A stretch of 64,000 bases of DNA from Lentisphaerota bacterium (GTDB lineage Bacteria > Verrucomicrobiota > Lentisphaeria > Victivallales > Victivallaceae). The notes under the pieces were generated by a model, which ran no database searches, was not told where the DNA came from, and saw nothing but the letters and a program-made list of their open reading frames with translations. Positions 31,660 to 40,807 of the stretch are shown here, piece after piece. Position 1 is the stretch's first letter. Each line of letters opens with the position of its first letter. The DNA lies in contig CP071032.1 in assembly GCA_017134815.1 (NCBI GenBank), forward strand, positions 2,476,001 to 2,540,000, in the 5' to 3' direction. Both the position numbers and the translations under genes were made by a program.

Positions 31660-34354
31660 GCAATTTCCTGCTCAATTTATTTAATGAATAAGGTTTTTTG
31701 ATAAATCCTTTTGCTCCGGCTTCCAGTGTTTTCTGCACCCGGCTGTCGTTGGTGAAGCCAGATGAGACCAGAACCGCAGTATCAGACCTGATTTCACGGA
31801 TACGTTTGAATGCCTCATCACCTGACATGACCGGCATGGCAATGTCGAGTAAAACCACATCGACCTCATTGACGTAATTTCTGAATATTTCAACTCCTTC
31901 CTCACCGTTTTCTGCAGTCAGTACCCGGTAACCGAGTGATTCAAGCATTTTTCCCGCAGTTGCACGGATCGCCAGTTCATCATCAATAATCAGTACCAGT
32001 CCACTGCCTGGAATGATTTCGGAGTTGACCTGGTGCACGTCATAGGACTCTTCGCCGGGCAGCAGTTCCGGCAGGTAGACAGTAAAAATACTGCCGGTGC
32101 CGGGTTCGGATTTCACATCTACAAAGCCATTATGCATATCGATAATATTGTAGACCATGGCAAGCCCAAGTCCGGTGCCTTTGCCTCTCGCCTTGGTGGT
32201 AAAGAACGGGTCAAAGATTTTGCGCATGGTATCTGGCGGAATTCCTACTCCATTGTCTTTTATATCAACCTGCCAGAATTCTTCCTGATCAATGGCCTTG
32301 GGGTATTGCAGCGGATCAAGTTTAGTCCGGCTTATCGAGATTTCAATATCTCCGCCTTTAGGCGCGTCTTCGCCACGCATAATAGTCATGGAGTGTTCAG
32401 CGTTAATGAGCATGTTCAGCAAAACCTGGTCAATTTGAACTCCATCGGCCTCCACCATGATTTTACCCGGTGGTTTGGAAATTGAAATTGTCACGCTTTT
32501 GTCAAATGTCCCGCGGCATATACTCAGGACATGACTGAATGATTCATTCAAGTCAACTGGTTTGAAAGAAAGCTGGCTCTTGCGGGAAAGGGCCAGCAGC
32601 TGTTCAACCATGCTGGCGGCACGGTTCACAGATTGCTCGGCAAGGGCGGCAAATTCATTGATCTCCTCGCTCTCATCCGGGGCGTTGTTCAAGTAATAAC
32701 GAATCATTGACAGTGACCCTTTAATTCCGCCAAGGACATTGTTGAAGTCGTGAGCCAGCCCCCCAGTCAGAGTCCCGACCGTTTCCATTTTCTGGGTTTG
32801 GATAAGCTGTTCACTTTTTCTGGCCAGTTCGGTTACATCTTCCATCGTTATGACCGCGCCGCGATTCTCACTGTTGTTGAACGGGTTTATACAGATGTTG
32901 AAAAAATATTTGCGCTTTTGCCAGATAATAGTCTCACGGTACTTTTCGCGGGGTTTTCCGCTGGCAATTACCTGTTCAACTTCGTTGCGGTATGTACTCA
33001 GAAATCTGGCAAGTACCCAGAGCTTGAACCCGACGGCATCCTGTGACTTTATCCCGGTAAATTTTTCCATTGCCATATTCCACTGGGTTACATAGCCGCG
33101 ATCATTGACCGCAATGAGCTGCTGACGGATTGAATCAAAAAGCTGATTCAGATAATTCCGGGTATTCCTGAGTCGTTTTTCAGCCTCTTTGATTTCAGTA
33201 AGGTCATTGAACATCAACAGGCTCTGCTTTTTGATGCGTTTGTGTCTGACTTCAATTTCAAGCACTTTGCCGTTTTTGCATTTCAAGCGTTTTATTGCGA
33301 TGCCGGGGGTTTTTTCCTGCAGCATCTTCTGCCAGTTTAAAGTGTTTTTGCGGGCAGGCGTTGAATCTGGACGACTCATTTCAAAGAAATCATCAATGCA
33401 CCGCATTTCTTTCTCATTGAAACCAAAAACTTTTGAGAACATTTCATTCACTGAAAATGACTTGTCTTTACTTACAGTAGCGATAGGCATTGGAGAATTT
33501 TCAATAAGTTCACGGATTTCATGTTCCTTCTCTCGGCGCTCTTTGATTTCTTCCTGGAGCTTGGCCATTGACTCCTGAATCCGGTCGGCCATTTCATCAA
33601 AGGCCTTATTCAAAATGCCGATTTCATCGTGAGAATAATCCCGTCGGTCTTTGTTATCGGGGAATATGCCCGCAGCCATGCCGGTTGCATTGCTGACCAG
33701 CCGGTTCAAAGGGGAAAGAGCATGCTGAATCAGCCATAACAGGGCGGCGACAGATGCGACCATACAGCAGATTACTGCCAGAATCTGCCGGAAATACCCT
33801 TTGCTGACTGAGCTGTAAAAACTCGCCTCCATCGGAAACGAGTAACACATTATCCAGCCCCATGGCTGAAATGTCCGATAGAGTATGATTCTGGAAACCG
33901 GACCGGTTTGATAGTGAATTTCACCTTGTTTCTTGCGGAAATAATCCGAAAATTTAAGCTTTTGGTGTCCCGGTAGTCTGGTGATTTTTGAAGACTTGGG
34001 CCCCAGCAGAATTTTTGACTTTGCTGTTACTATTATTGGAAAGCCCGCATCGCTTCTGGCACGTATTCTAATCGAATCACGAATTCTCTCAAGCGCTTTG
34101 TCCTGAGCATCAGCTTCGGTCTGATAAACGTGCTCCAGAAAGAGATTATCCTGTTCGGTGATGATTTTAAGCATCTGATCCAGCCGCTGAATCGCGACCT
34201 CATAGTTCAAGCGATTGACTTCGCGACGGTAGGCTCTAGTGCTTATCCAAACCAGAACATAAGAAAAAACAGCCAGCATTATGATAAAAAATCCGGTCAG
34301 CCTGGTCTGAATTTTCATTTCACGATATACTCCGTATTTTATTTGTATACTCAA
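31634..34354 (-). CDS. Hybrid sensor histidine kinase (membrane, PAS, HisKA, HATPase, REC)
   Basis: The 906-residue protein has a first transmembrane helix ([16 protein letters not shown], about 22-37), an extracytoplasmic sensor of about 150 residues, and a second helix ([19 protein letters not shown]). A HAMP-like linker follows, then two PAS domains and a HisKA box [20 protein letters not shown] with the phospho-acceptor His. The HATPase has [12 protein letters not shown] and a [15 protein letters not shown] box. A C-terminal receiver carries the phospho-acceptor Asp in [19 protein letters not shown]. The likely start is Met13 (MKIQTRL). The partner phosphotransfer protein or regulator is not in the window. 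The signal is unknown. Confidence 0.92.
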   Translation of the reverse strand: MSIQIKYGVYREMKIQTRLTGFFIIMLAVFSYVLVWISTRAYRREVNRLNYEVAIQRLDQMLKIITEQDNLFLEHVYQTEADAQDKALERIRDSIRIRARSDAGFPIIVTAKSKILLGPKSSKITRLPGHQKLKFSDYFRKKQGEIHYQTGPVSRIILYRTFQPWGWIMCYSFPMEASFYSSVSKGYFRQILAVICCMVASVAALLWLIQHALSPLNRLVSNATGMAAGIFPDNKDRRDYSHDEIGILNKAFDEMADRIQESMAKLQEEIKERREKEHEIRELIENSPMPIATVSKDKSFSVNEMFSKVFGFNEKEMRCIDDFFEMSRPDSTPARKNTLNWQKMLQEKTPGIAIKRLKCKNGKVLEIEVRHKRIKKQSLLMFNDLTEIKEAEKRLRNTRNYLNQLFDSIRQQLIAVNDRGYVTQWNMAMEKFTGIKSQDAVGFKLWVLARFLSTYRNEVEQVIASGKPREKYRETIIWQKRKYFFNICINPFNNSENRGAVITMEDVTELARKSEQLIQTQKMETVGTLTGGLAHDFNNVLGGIKGSLSMIRYYLNNAPDESEEINEFAALAEQSVNRAASMVEQLLALSRKSQLSFKPVDLNESFSHVLSICRGTFDKSVTISISKPPGKIMVEADGVQIDQVLLNMLINAEHSMTIMRGEDAPKGGDIEISISRTKLDPLQYPKAIDQEEFWQVDIKDNGVGIPPDTMRKIFDPFFTTKARGKGTGLGLAMVYNIIDMHNGFVDVKSEPGTGSIFTVYLPELLPGEESYDVHQVNSEIIPGSGLVLIIDDELAIRATAGKMLESLGYRVLTAENGEEGVEIFRNYVNEVDVVLLDIAMPVMSGDEAFKRIREIRSDTAVLVSSGFTNDSRVQKTLEAGAKGFIKKPYSLNKLSRKLHEVISRRS

Positions 34355-34883
34355 GTAAATTAGGCCGTTTCAGCAAGATTTGCAAATTTAAATTAAAATG
34401 CAATACAATTAACTTGTTTTTTTGCGGATAATTCCTTAAAGTAAGCAGTTTTTTTGCCATCACAATCATCCAGTTCACAACTTGAAAGCCTGGCGGCCTT
34501 TTAATGAATACGGGCATTGCAGTAAGTGGTGTTTCGGGAAACTGAAATTTACAAAAAAACGTAGAGGATTCAGGTTTATGAGGCAACTGTGCCATTTTTT
34601 TGCTGCATGCATGTTTTTGGTATTTAAATTATTTGCTTTTAGGTGTATAATGTGTATATTACTCGTCGGCATATAAAATATGCCTTGAATTTTATAAAAC
34701 CATTCGAGTTACTTTTTAGATAAACTTATGTTCAGACTAGTGGAAAAATTGGTTGGTGTATGATGCCCGGCAGTGCCGGGTTACCCGTTTTGTATCGATT
34801 TTTACCGCTATTAAAGCAGTTTCCGTATAATCCCTGAAAGTGAAAATTCAGGAAAACTGTATCAAATTTGGAGAAGGATTCTA
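34355..34883. other. Gene-free intergenic region with possible ilvB leader hairpin
   Basis: No convincing gene is present; a 64-codon plus-strand frame (34482-34676) has no ribosome binding site or family. TATAAT (about 34648) offers a possible promoter. CCCGGC (34766-34771) and GCCGGG (34775-34780) form a small hairpin in the ilvB leader, inside a 24-codon frame from 34763 that is rather Leu-rich (GLPVLYRFLPLL). The frame lacks a clear ribosome binding site, so attenuation is only a weak idea. GGAGAAGG (34870-34877) is the ilvB ribosome binding site. Confidence 0.35.
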
Positions 34884-36584
34884 ATGAACAAGAACAAGAA
34901 GACGCTCAAAGGCAATCAGATAACAATAAAATGCCTGGAAAACGAGGGCGTTGATACAATATTTGCCTACCCCGGCGGATTTTCCATGGAGTTACATCAG
35001 GCGCTTACCGAGTCTGATATCCGGGTAATTCTGCCGCGTCACGAACAGGGTGGAGCTTTTGCCGCGGACGGCTATGCGCGAGCTACCGGCAGGGTCGGGG
35101 TGTGTATGGCTACCAGTGGTCCGGGCGCCACAAATCTTCTGACCGGGATTGCTGACGCTTACATGGACTCGATCCCGATGGTCTGTATTACCGGACAGGT
35201 TCCTTCAAGCATGATAGGAAAAAATGTTTTCCAGGAAACCGATATCATCGGAATGACCCGTCCAATTATAAAACACAGTTACCTTGTTCTGGATGCTTCT
35301 GAATTGCCGGGAGTTATAAAAGAAGCTTTTTACCTGGCGAAAAGCGGTCGTCCGGGACCGGTAATAGTTGATATTCCCAAGAATGTTCAGCAGCAGGTTT
35401 GTGAGGTTGACTTTAACGTTTCAGTTGACGTCAAGGCTTATGATCCGAATCCTGCAATGCGTCAGGAAGATATTGATGCTTTTAAAGAAATGCTTCAGGC
35501 CTGTGAGCGTCCCTGCCTGTATGTTGGTGGTGGGATTATTTCTTCAGAGTCATCAGCAGAACTCAGAAAATTTGCTGAAGGTTACAACCTGCCGACGGTA
35601 ACTACATTGATGGGGGTCGGCTGCTTCCCAGAAGACCACCCGCTCAGCCTGAAATGGCTAGGCATGCACGGTACAGTTTACGGCAATAACGCGGCAAATG
35701 AATGTGACTTGCTAATTGCTTTGGGAGCCCGGTTTGATGACCGTGTTACCGGAGACCCGAGAAATTTTGCCACACAGGCTAAAATTATTCATGTTGATAT
35801 TGACAATTCTGAAATCAATAAGAATAAACCGGCTGACCTGGGCATTGTTGCCAATGTCAAGGATATTCTAGCCGAGCTTAATAAGGCCCCTGTTTTTAAG
35901 GAATACAAGGAATGGTTTGCCAGGATAGATGCCTGGAAAAAGAAGTACCCACTGTCATACAAAGAAAAGACAGACAGGGTTCAGCCGCAGTATGTTATGG
36001 AAAAACTCTGTGAAATGACTAACGGTGAGGCCGTGATCGTTCCCGGGGTTGGACAGCATCAGATGTGGTCGGCTCAGTTTTATACCTACAGCTTTCCGCG
36101 TCAGTTCCTGACTTCAGGCGGACTTGGCTCCATGGGGTTTGGCTTGCCGGCTGCGATGGGGGCGAAAGTCGCGCGCCCTGACGCTTTGGTTATCAATATT
36201 GATGGCGACGGATCATTCCAGATGAATATCCAGGAACTGGGGACTCTGCATATCAACGAGATCGGGGTCAAGATGATCATTTTAAACAATCAGCACCTTG
36301 GAATGGTTGCACAGTGGGAAGATCGTTTTTACGGCAGCCGCCGCGGTGATACTGTTATGAAAAATGACCGGGTCGAACGCCCTTATCCGGATTTTGTTAC
36401 AATTGCCAGGGGCTATGAAATCCCGGGTCGTGAAGTCTATACCCGTGAAGAACTCGAACCGGCACTCAGAGAGATGCTGGAGGCGGACGGTCCGTTTATC
36501 CTTGATATACACACTGGTTACGATGAACACGTTTTGCCGATGATACCTCCGGGTAAAGACTATCGGTCAATTATAACTGAGTAG
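34884..36584 (+). CDS. ilvB: Acetolactate synthase, large (catalytic) subunit
   Basis: The 566-residue ThDP enzyme makes acetolactate or acetohydroxybutyrate for branched-chain amino acid synthesis. The catalytic Glu54 lies in PRHEQGGAFAADGYARATG, followed by VCMATSGPGATNLLTGIADA. The FAD/linker region contains LIALGARFDDRVTGD. The ThDP motif is INIDGDGSFQMNIQELGT, with NNQHLGMVAQWEDRFY following. The features are those of the biosynthetic AHAS type rather than catabolic ALS. No ilvN, ilvC or ilvD follows; a strong terminator closes a monocistronic unit, so the regulatory subunit must be elsewhere. Confidence 0.95.
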   Translation: MNKNKKTLKGNQITIKCLENEGVDTIFAYPGGFSMELHQALTESDIRVILPRHEQGGAFAADGYARATGRVGVCMATSGPGATNLLTGIADAYMDSIPMVCITGQVPSSMIGKNVFQETDIIGMTRPIIKHSYLVLDASELPGVIKEAFYLAKSGRPGPVIVDIPKNVQQQVCEVDFNVSVDVKAYDPNPAMRQEDIDAFKEMLQACERPCLYVGGGIISSESSAELRKFAEGYNLPTVTTLMGVGCFPEDHPLSLKWLGMHGTVYGNNAANECDLLIALGARFDDRVTGDPRNFATQAKIIHVDIDNSEINKNKPADLGIVANVKDILAELNKAPVFKEYKEWFARIDAWKKKYPLSYKEKTDRVQPQYVMEKLCEMTNGEAVIVPGVGQHQMWSAQFYTYSFPRQFLTSGGLGSMGFGLPAAMGAKVARPDALVINIDGDGSFQMNIQELGTLHINEIGVKMIILNNQHLGMVAQWEDRFYGSRRGDTVMKNDRVERPYPDFVTIARGYEIPGREVYTREELEPALREMLEADGPFILDIHTGYDEHVLPMIPPGKDYRSIITE

Positions 36585-36605
36585 TATTTCATATTAATAC
36601 ATTTA

Positions 36606-36639
36606 AGCCCCCGGGAAATGTCTTTCCCGGGGGCTTTTT
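36606..36639 (+). terminator. Intrinsic terminator of ilvB
   Basis: AGCCCCCGGGAAA (36606-36618) pairs perfectly with TTTCCCGGGGGCT (36623-36635) and is followed by TTTT. It lies between convergent ilvB and the pilT-like gene. On the minus strand it is less T-rich, so it mainly serves ilvB. Confidence 0.9.
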
Positions 36640-36655
36640 CTTAATCAAAAATTTT

Positions 36656-37720
36656 TTATTCTTCCAGATCTTCTATATACTGGGCGAACAACTTCTTATC
36701 GCTGGCTTTCATATAGGCTTCTTCGCCATTGATCAATCCCTGCTCCATAAGGTCTTTGAGATTGCCGTCCATTGAGCACATGCCGCGTGATTTATTGGAT
36801 TCGATAATGGTCCTGATATTTGAAATCTGTCCTTCACGGATGACGTTGGCAAGTCCGTCAGTCCTGAGCAGAATTTCATGGCAGGCGACGCGGCCTTTGG
36901 GAATTCTGCGGCAGAGCAGCTGTGAAACCACTCCGTGCAGGCATTCAGCAAGCATAGTACGTATCTGGGCCTGTTCATTGGCCGGGAATGCGTCAATGAT
37001 TCGGTCAATGGTTTTTGGCGCGTTGTTGGTATGCAGGGTCGCAAATACCAGCATACCCATGGAGGCACATGCCAGTCCAAGGCGGATGGTTTCCAGCTCA
37101 CGCATTTCGCCGATAAGTACAATATCCGGGTCGGAGCGCATTGCGCCGCGCAGCGCTCGAGGAAAAGAGGAGCTGTGGATGCCGACTTCGCGGTGGACAA
37201 TCACGCAGTTTTTATTCGGGTGTACAAATTCAATCGGGTCTTCAATGGTAATAATATGTTTTTCAAAGTTGTCATTAATATAGTCAATCATTGCCGCCAG
37301 TGTAGTAGATTTTCCTGACCCGGTCGGACCGGTTACCAGGACCAGGCCGCTTTTGAAGTTGCAGATGTCAATAAGTACGTTCGGTAGATTCAAATCCTTT
37401 AATGTTAATATCTTGCTCGGTATCTGTCTGAAAACGGCGGCAATGCCGTGGTAATTGCAAAGGTAGTTACTGCGGAAACGAGCCAGGCCGGGGATTTCGT
37501 GTGCAAAGTCCAGGTCGTGGGTTTTGAGGAAGTGCTGCCAGCGTTGCTCCGGGCAGATTTCATGCAGCAGTTCTTCCATCATTTCAGTATCCACAATATA
37601 GTCGGTCAATGCTTCAAGTCGACCATGAACTCGGATCTTTGCCGGATGATTTATGGAAAGGTGCAGGTCGGAACCACCGCGGTTGAGCATTTCCGTCAAA
37701 TATTCATCAATCTTAGCCAT
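36656..37720 (-). CDS. PilT-type twitching motility/type IV pilus retraction ATPase
   Basis: The 354-residue secretion ATPase has the PilT N-domain (LTEMLNRGGSDLHLSINHPA) and Walker A GPTGSGKSTT (131-140). It also has the Asp box IITIEDPIEFVHPNKNCVIV, Walker B SDPDIVLIGEMRELETI with catalytic Glu, and the His box VFATLHTNNAPKTIDRII. Length and the absence of the extended PilB N-domains support PilT/PilU. It hydrolyses ATP at the inner membrane to depolymerise pili. It is the second gene of a two-gene unit with another PilT-like ATPase, 18 bp apart. Confidence 0.9.
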   Translation of the reverse strand: MAKIDEYLTEMLNRGGSDLHLSINHPAKIRVHGRLEALTDYIVDTEMMEELLHEICPEQRWQHFLKTHDLDFAHEIPGLARFRSNYLCNYHGIAAVFRQIPSKILTLKDLNLPNVLIDICNFKSGLVLVTGPTGSGKSTTLAAMIDYINDNFEKHIITIEDPIEFVHPNKNCVIVHREVGIHSSSFPRALRGAMRSDPDIVLIGEMRELETIRLGLACASMGMLVFATLHTNNAPKTIDRIIDAFPANEQAQIRTMLAECLHGVVSQLLCRRIPKGRVACHEILLRTDGLANVIREGQISNIRTIIESNKSRGMCSMDGNLKDLMEQGLINGEEAYMKASDKKLFAQYIEDLEE

Positions 37721-37738
37721 TAGAAAATCTCCTCGTTA

Positions 37739-39211
37739 TTATTGACCGCCGGCGGCCAGTTTTTTCGCTTCGTTGACGGCAATCAATTTATCAAGCTGGG
37801 CAATTATAGCGGTATCATGCATGTAGGAACGGGCCAGTTGCGCATCAACCTGCCCAAGTTTTACCCGGTTGAACAGATTGCTGTCGAAGGTGCACATGCC
37901 GGATTTCTGTCCAGTCTCCATAACACTTTTCAGACGATGCGTCCGCCCGTCATTAATGATATTGGCGACCGCCATATTGTTGACCAGCAGTTCATAAGCC
38001 ACGGTCAGGCCGTCGTCGACAGTCGGAATAAGCTGCTGACAGACAATTCCGCGCAGCGAGCCTGCTGTCATGGCACGAATCTGGGACTGCTGTGAAGGAG
38101 GGAAGACATCCAGCAGGCGGTTCAGAGTATTGGCCGCATCTTTGGTGTGAAGAGTTCCGATAACCAGGTGACCGGTTTCTGATGCGGTAATGGCATTTTC
38201 AATAGTTTCAAGGTCGTGCAGTTCACCAATTACAATAATGTCCGGATCCTCTCGAAGTGCTCCTTTCAGGGCGGAGCTGTAGGATTTGGTATCTTTGCCC
38301 ACCTGACGCTGGGTTATATTGCAATTGGCTGACTTCTGGAGAATTTCTATCGGGTCCTCCACCGAGATGACATGGTCATACCGGTTTTTGTTTATAACGT
38401 CGACCATTGCTGCAAGGGTTGAAGTTTTGCCGCTGCCCAGTGGGCCGGTGACCAGTATCAGACCGTTATGATAGTCCAGCAGGCGTTCGATCACTTTTAC
38501 ATCGTCAGGCAGAAAGCCAAGCTCCACAAGCGGACGAATATGGTCAGGCACCAGGCGATAGCTGCCTCCCATACCGTCTTTATGCTCCATCAGACTGACC
38601 CTGAAGCGATCCTGTCCGACTTCAAGGGCGAAGTTGAGATCCTGATCCTCTTGAAATTTAGCCTTCTGTTCTGCGGTGAGCAGACACAGATTGAGTCTTC
38701 TGGCATCATCAGGGTCCAGGGGGATTTTACTGAGCTTCTGAATTATCAGTGAGCGCCGGACAAACGGGGCACCGGTGGCGGAAAGGTGCAGGTCACTGGC
38801 TCCCAGCGCCCGCAGGCTGGTCAGTAGTTCTATCATAAGTCCGGCTACTTCGTTATCTGACATCTGTGAAATTCCATCAAGACTTGGAACACCATCCAAA
38901 GAATTTTGCGCCTGCTCTTCCTGACCAGCAGGCACAGTTCTGTTGCCTGATTTATATGCGTCAAGCAGCTCAGGCGAAGTTTTCTCTTCAGCTTTCTGAA
39001 CGGCAAACTCCATAACTGTTTGGAACTGTTCCAGCAGTGCCTGCAGCTCATCTTCAGGCATCTGGCTGGCCAGAGCATTGACAATCTCCTGAGCGTAAGC
39101 GGTAATATCTATTTCCGGATCAAGCTGTTCATAAAGTGCGACGCAGTCTTCCAGTGTAAGTACCTGGTTTTCGACCAGTGCGTATATGAACCATTGGATT
39201 TCCAGCCTCAT
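37739..39211 (-). CDS. PilT-like ATPase with unusual N-terminal extension
   Basis: The 490-residue protein has a C-terminal 355-residue PilT-like core (Walker A GPLGSGKTSTLAAM, Asp box ISVEDPIEILQKSANCNITQ, Walker B DPDIIVIGELHDLETI, His box VIGTLHTKDAANTLNRLL). In front is a helical, acidic N-terminus of about 130 residues (EIQWFIYALVENQVLTLEDC, MPEDELQALLEQFQTVMEFA). That extension is not standard PilT and may be a protein-interaction module. The pairing with a shorter PilT suggests a PilT/PilU-like hetero-system. No other type IV pilus genes are in the window. Confidence 0.85.
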   Translation of the reverse strand: MRLEIQWFIYALVENQVLTLEDCVALYEQLDPEIDITAYAQEIVNALASQMPEDELQALLEQFQTVMEFAVQKAEEKTSPELLDAYKSGNRTVPAGQEEQAQNSLDGVPSLDGISQMSDNEVAGLMIELLTSLRALGASDLHLSATGAPFVRRSLIIQKLSKIPLDPDDARRLNLCLLTAEQKAKFQEDQDLNFALEVGQDRFRVSLMEHKDGMGGSYRLVPDHIRPLVELGFLPDDVKVIERLLDYHNGLILVTGPLGSGKTSTLAAMVDVINKNRYDHVISVEDPIEILQKSANCNITQRQVGKDTKSYSSALKGALREDPDIIVIGELHDLETIENAITASETGHLVIGTLHTKDAANTLNRLLDVFPPSQQSQIRAMTAGSLRGIVCQQLIPTVDDGLTVAYELLVNNMAVANIINDGRTHRLKSVMETGQKSGMCTFDSNLFNRVKLGQVDAQLARSYMHDTAIIAQLDKLIAVNEAKKLAAGGQ

Positions 39212-39501
39212 ACCACGACCCCCTTTTATTTGTAAGTAATACTTATCTGCGAATGAGTTATAGGCTTTTTCTGAATACGGCCCTGATTCTAATGTTGAAT
39301 CCAGACCGCAGCATGGAATTATTGAACTTTTTTAAAATGATTTTCCCGTTTTTTTGCTGTTCCCGATTAAAAGCAGATGCCATCCTGGGGGTATGAAGTT
39401 GTAGAAATCCTGAATAAATATGTTATTCAGCATCACGGGGAGCTGCCATACCGCCACGTAACTTAATATAATAACTTGCGATACAAGGCATTTCAAGCAC
39501 A

Positions 39502-39533
39502 AACGCCGCTTAAAAATGTTTTTAAGCGGCGTT
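39502..39533. terminator. Perfect 15-bp stem terminator
   Basis: AACGCCGCTTAAAAA (39502-39516) and its exact complement (39519-39533) flank TG. The A/T-rich inner stem and flanks let it work in either direction. It is most likely the terminator of the minus-strand nuclease gene ending at 39649. The rest of 39212-39648 shows no gene. Confidence 0.7.
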
Positions 39534-39648
39534 ATCTGATTCAGGTTAATCTTGATAATTGCCTTGTTCGTGAAAAAGCAGTTGTGTTTTCCGGCTGTGT
39601 CGTGTTCATTAATGCCTTTTCAACGTGGGACAATTGGCAGGATAACCT

Positions 39649-40335
39649 TTAGTTTTGAATTGTAAGTTCACTTGGGAACTGTAAGTCGGTAAGCGCGGTT
39701 ACAAAGTGGATTGGTACCTGAAAATAGGTGCTTGGATAAGGCGTGCCCCGATTGGGCACAACAAAGCACTCTATCGGATTCAGGTTTTTGTCCATTACAA
39801 CTTTGAAATACAACTGCGGCACGGCAACTCTATTCGGTCCGATCTGCTGAAAAACAGCCCCCATAACAACCGGACCGGTTATGACATTTACCAAGCCGTG
39901 TTGCAAAGCAAGGTCACGAACATGTTGTTCGATTTTGTTCCAGATTTTCTGATTGCAGTCTTTGTGCTGAGGCGACATGTTACTGAGATAGAAACATTCG
40001 TTCATCGCGTTTTTTGACCACCTGAAAATTGCTGCCGGAGCCATGTGTCCGCGGTCAAAGCCGCTTTCACGATAATCCGCCAGTTCCGCACTGCCGCCCT
40101 TTACCATTGGATCCGGACGGAAGAAATCACGCCTTTTGCAGACTGGACTTTTCAACTTTTCAGCTGTGATCTCGTAAGCCACCCAGTATGCCTGATTCCA
40201 CTGCTTGCAGTACTTCAGGGTGTACGCAAAATGCTCTACAATTTGTCCTTCAAAGTCATCACGCGGTAAAACGTAAGCGCTTGAAAGGTTGTGGATGCCG
40301 ATTGCGATAGTCAGGGTGATGATCAGTTTGAACAT
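39649..40335 (-). CDS. Secreted DNA/RNA non-specific endonuclease
   Basis: The 228-residue protein has a signal peptide (MFKLIITLTIAIGIHNLSSA) and the beta-beta-alpha metal nuclease site GFDRGHMAPAAIF (DRGH with catalytic His). The metal-binding Asn helix NMSPQHKDCNQKIWNKIEQH follows at the usual distance. It belongs to the NUC1/EndoG/NucA family (endonuclease_NS), which cuts DNA and RNA without sequence specificity. It is exported, so nutritional use of extracellular nucleic acid is a likely role. No immunity gene is adjacent, which argues against a toxin role. It is transcribed alone. Confidence 0.92.
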   Translation of the reverse strand: MFKLIITLTIAIGIHNLSSAYVLPRDDFEGQIVEHFAYTLKYCKQWNQAYWVAYEITAEKLKSPVCKRRDFFRPDPMVKGGSAELADYRESGFDRGHMAPAAIFRWSKNAMNECFYLSNMSPQHKDCNQKIWNKIEQHVRDLALQHGLVNVITGPVVMGAVFQQIGPNRVAVPQLYFKVVMDKNLNPIECFVVPNRGTPYPSTYFQVPIHFVTALTDLQFPSELTIQN

Positions 40336-40807
40336 GAATCCTCTCCTACTTTTGCTTGCGATATTTATAATAGTAGCCGGAATATTATTAGATTATAGAG
40401 ATTAATTTATTTTTTGTCAATAGTTTAAAAAATAAAATATTATGAGTTTATTGTCATGTGATTTTAGCTTTATTTATTGTTTTAGTTGTTAAAGTTAGAT
40501 TCATTTTACCCAATAAAAATTATAATATTTTTGTAGTTTAAAAAAAATGAAAAGAATGAAGATGTTTATTTATAGTTCTAATTTATATTAGACAAAACTT
40601 AATATTAAAATTGTATACATTGAAATTGTGTGATAATTAAAATTTTTTAGTAAACTATTTACTTAAGAATGGAGCTGCCCCCATTTTCATTTTTTTATGC
40701 CTGTCCTGAAAAATAAACTGTTTTACTTTTTTTCATGGCACTTCTGTTTAACATATCTCTGATTATGCTATAATATTCCGGACTAATCATTACTTTTTTA
40801 TGTTTGC
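40336..40807. other. Very AT-rich intergenic region between divergent genes
   Basis: Both flanking genes point outwards, so promoters for the nuclease and the radical SAM gene should lie here. The stretch 40370-40680 is extremely A/T-rich with runs that could form curved DNA. No ORF, repeat or strong hairpin was seen. Confidence 0.5.

Noticed and set aside
34482-34676. 64-codon plus-strand ORF upstream of ilvB
   Set aside because: No ribosome binding site, no family, and the composition of intergenic DNA.
34690-34883. T-box leader for ilvB
   Set aside because: No T-box consensus (AGGGTGGxACCGCG-like) and no specifier-type stem were found.
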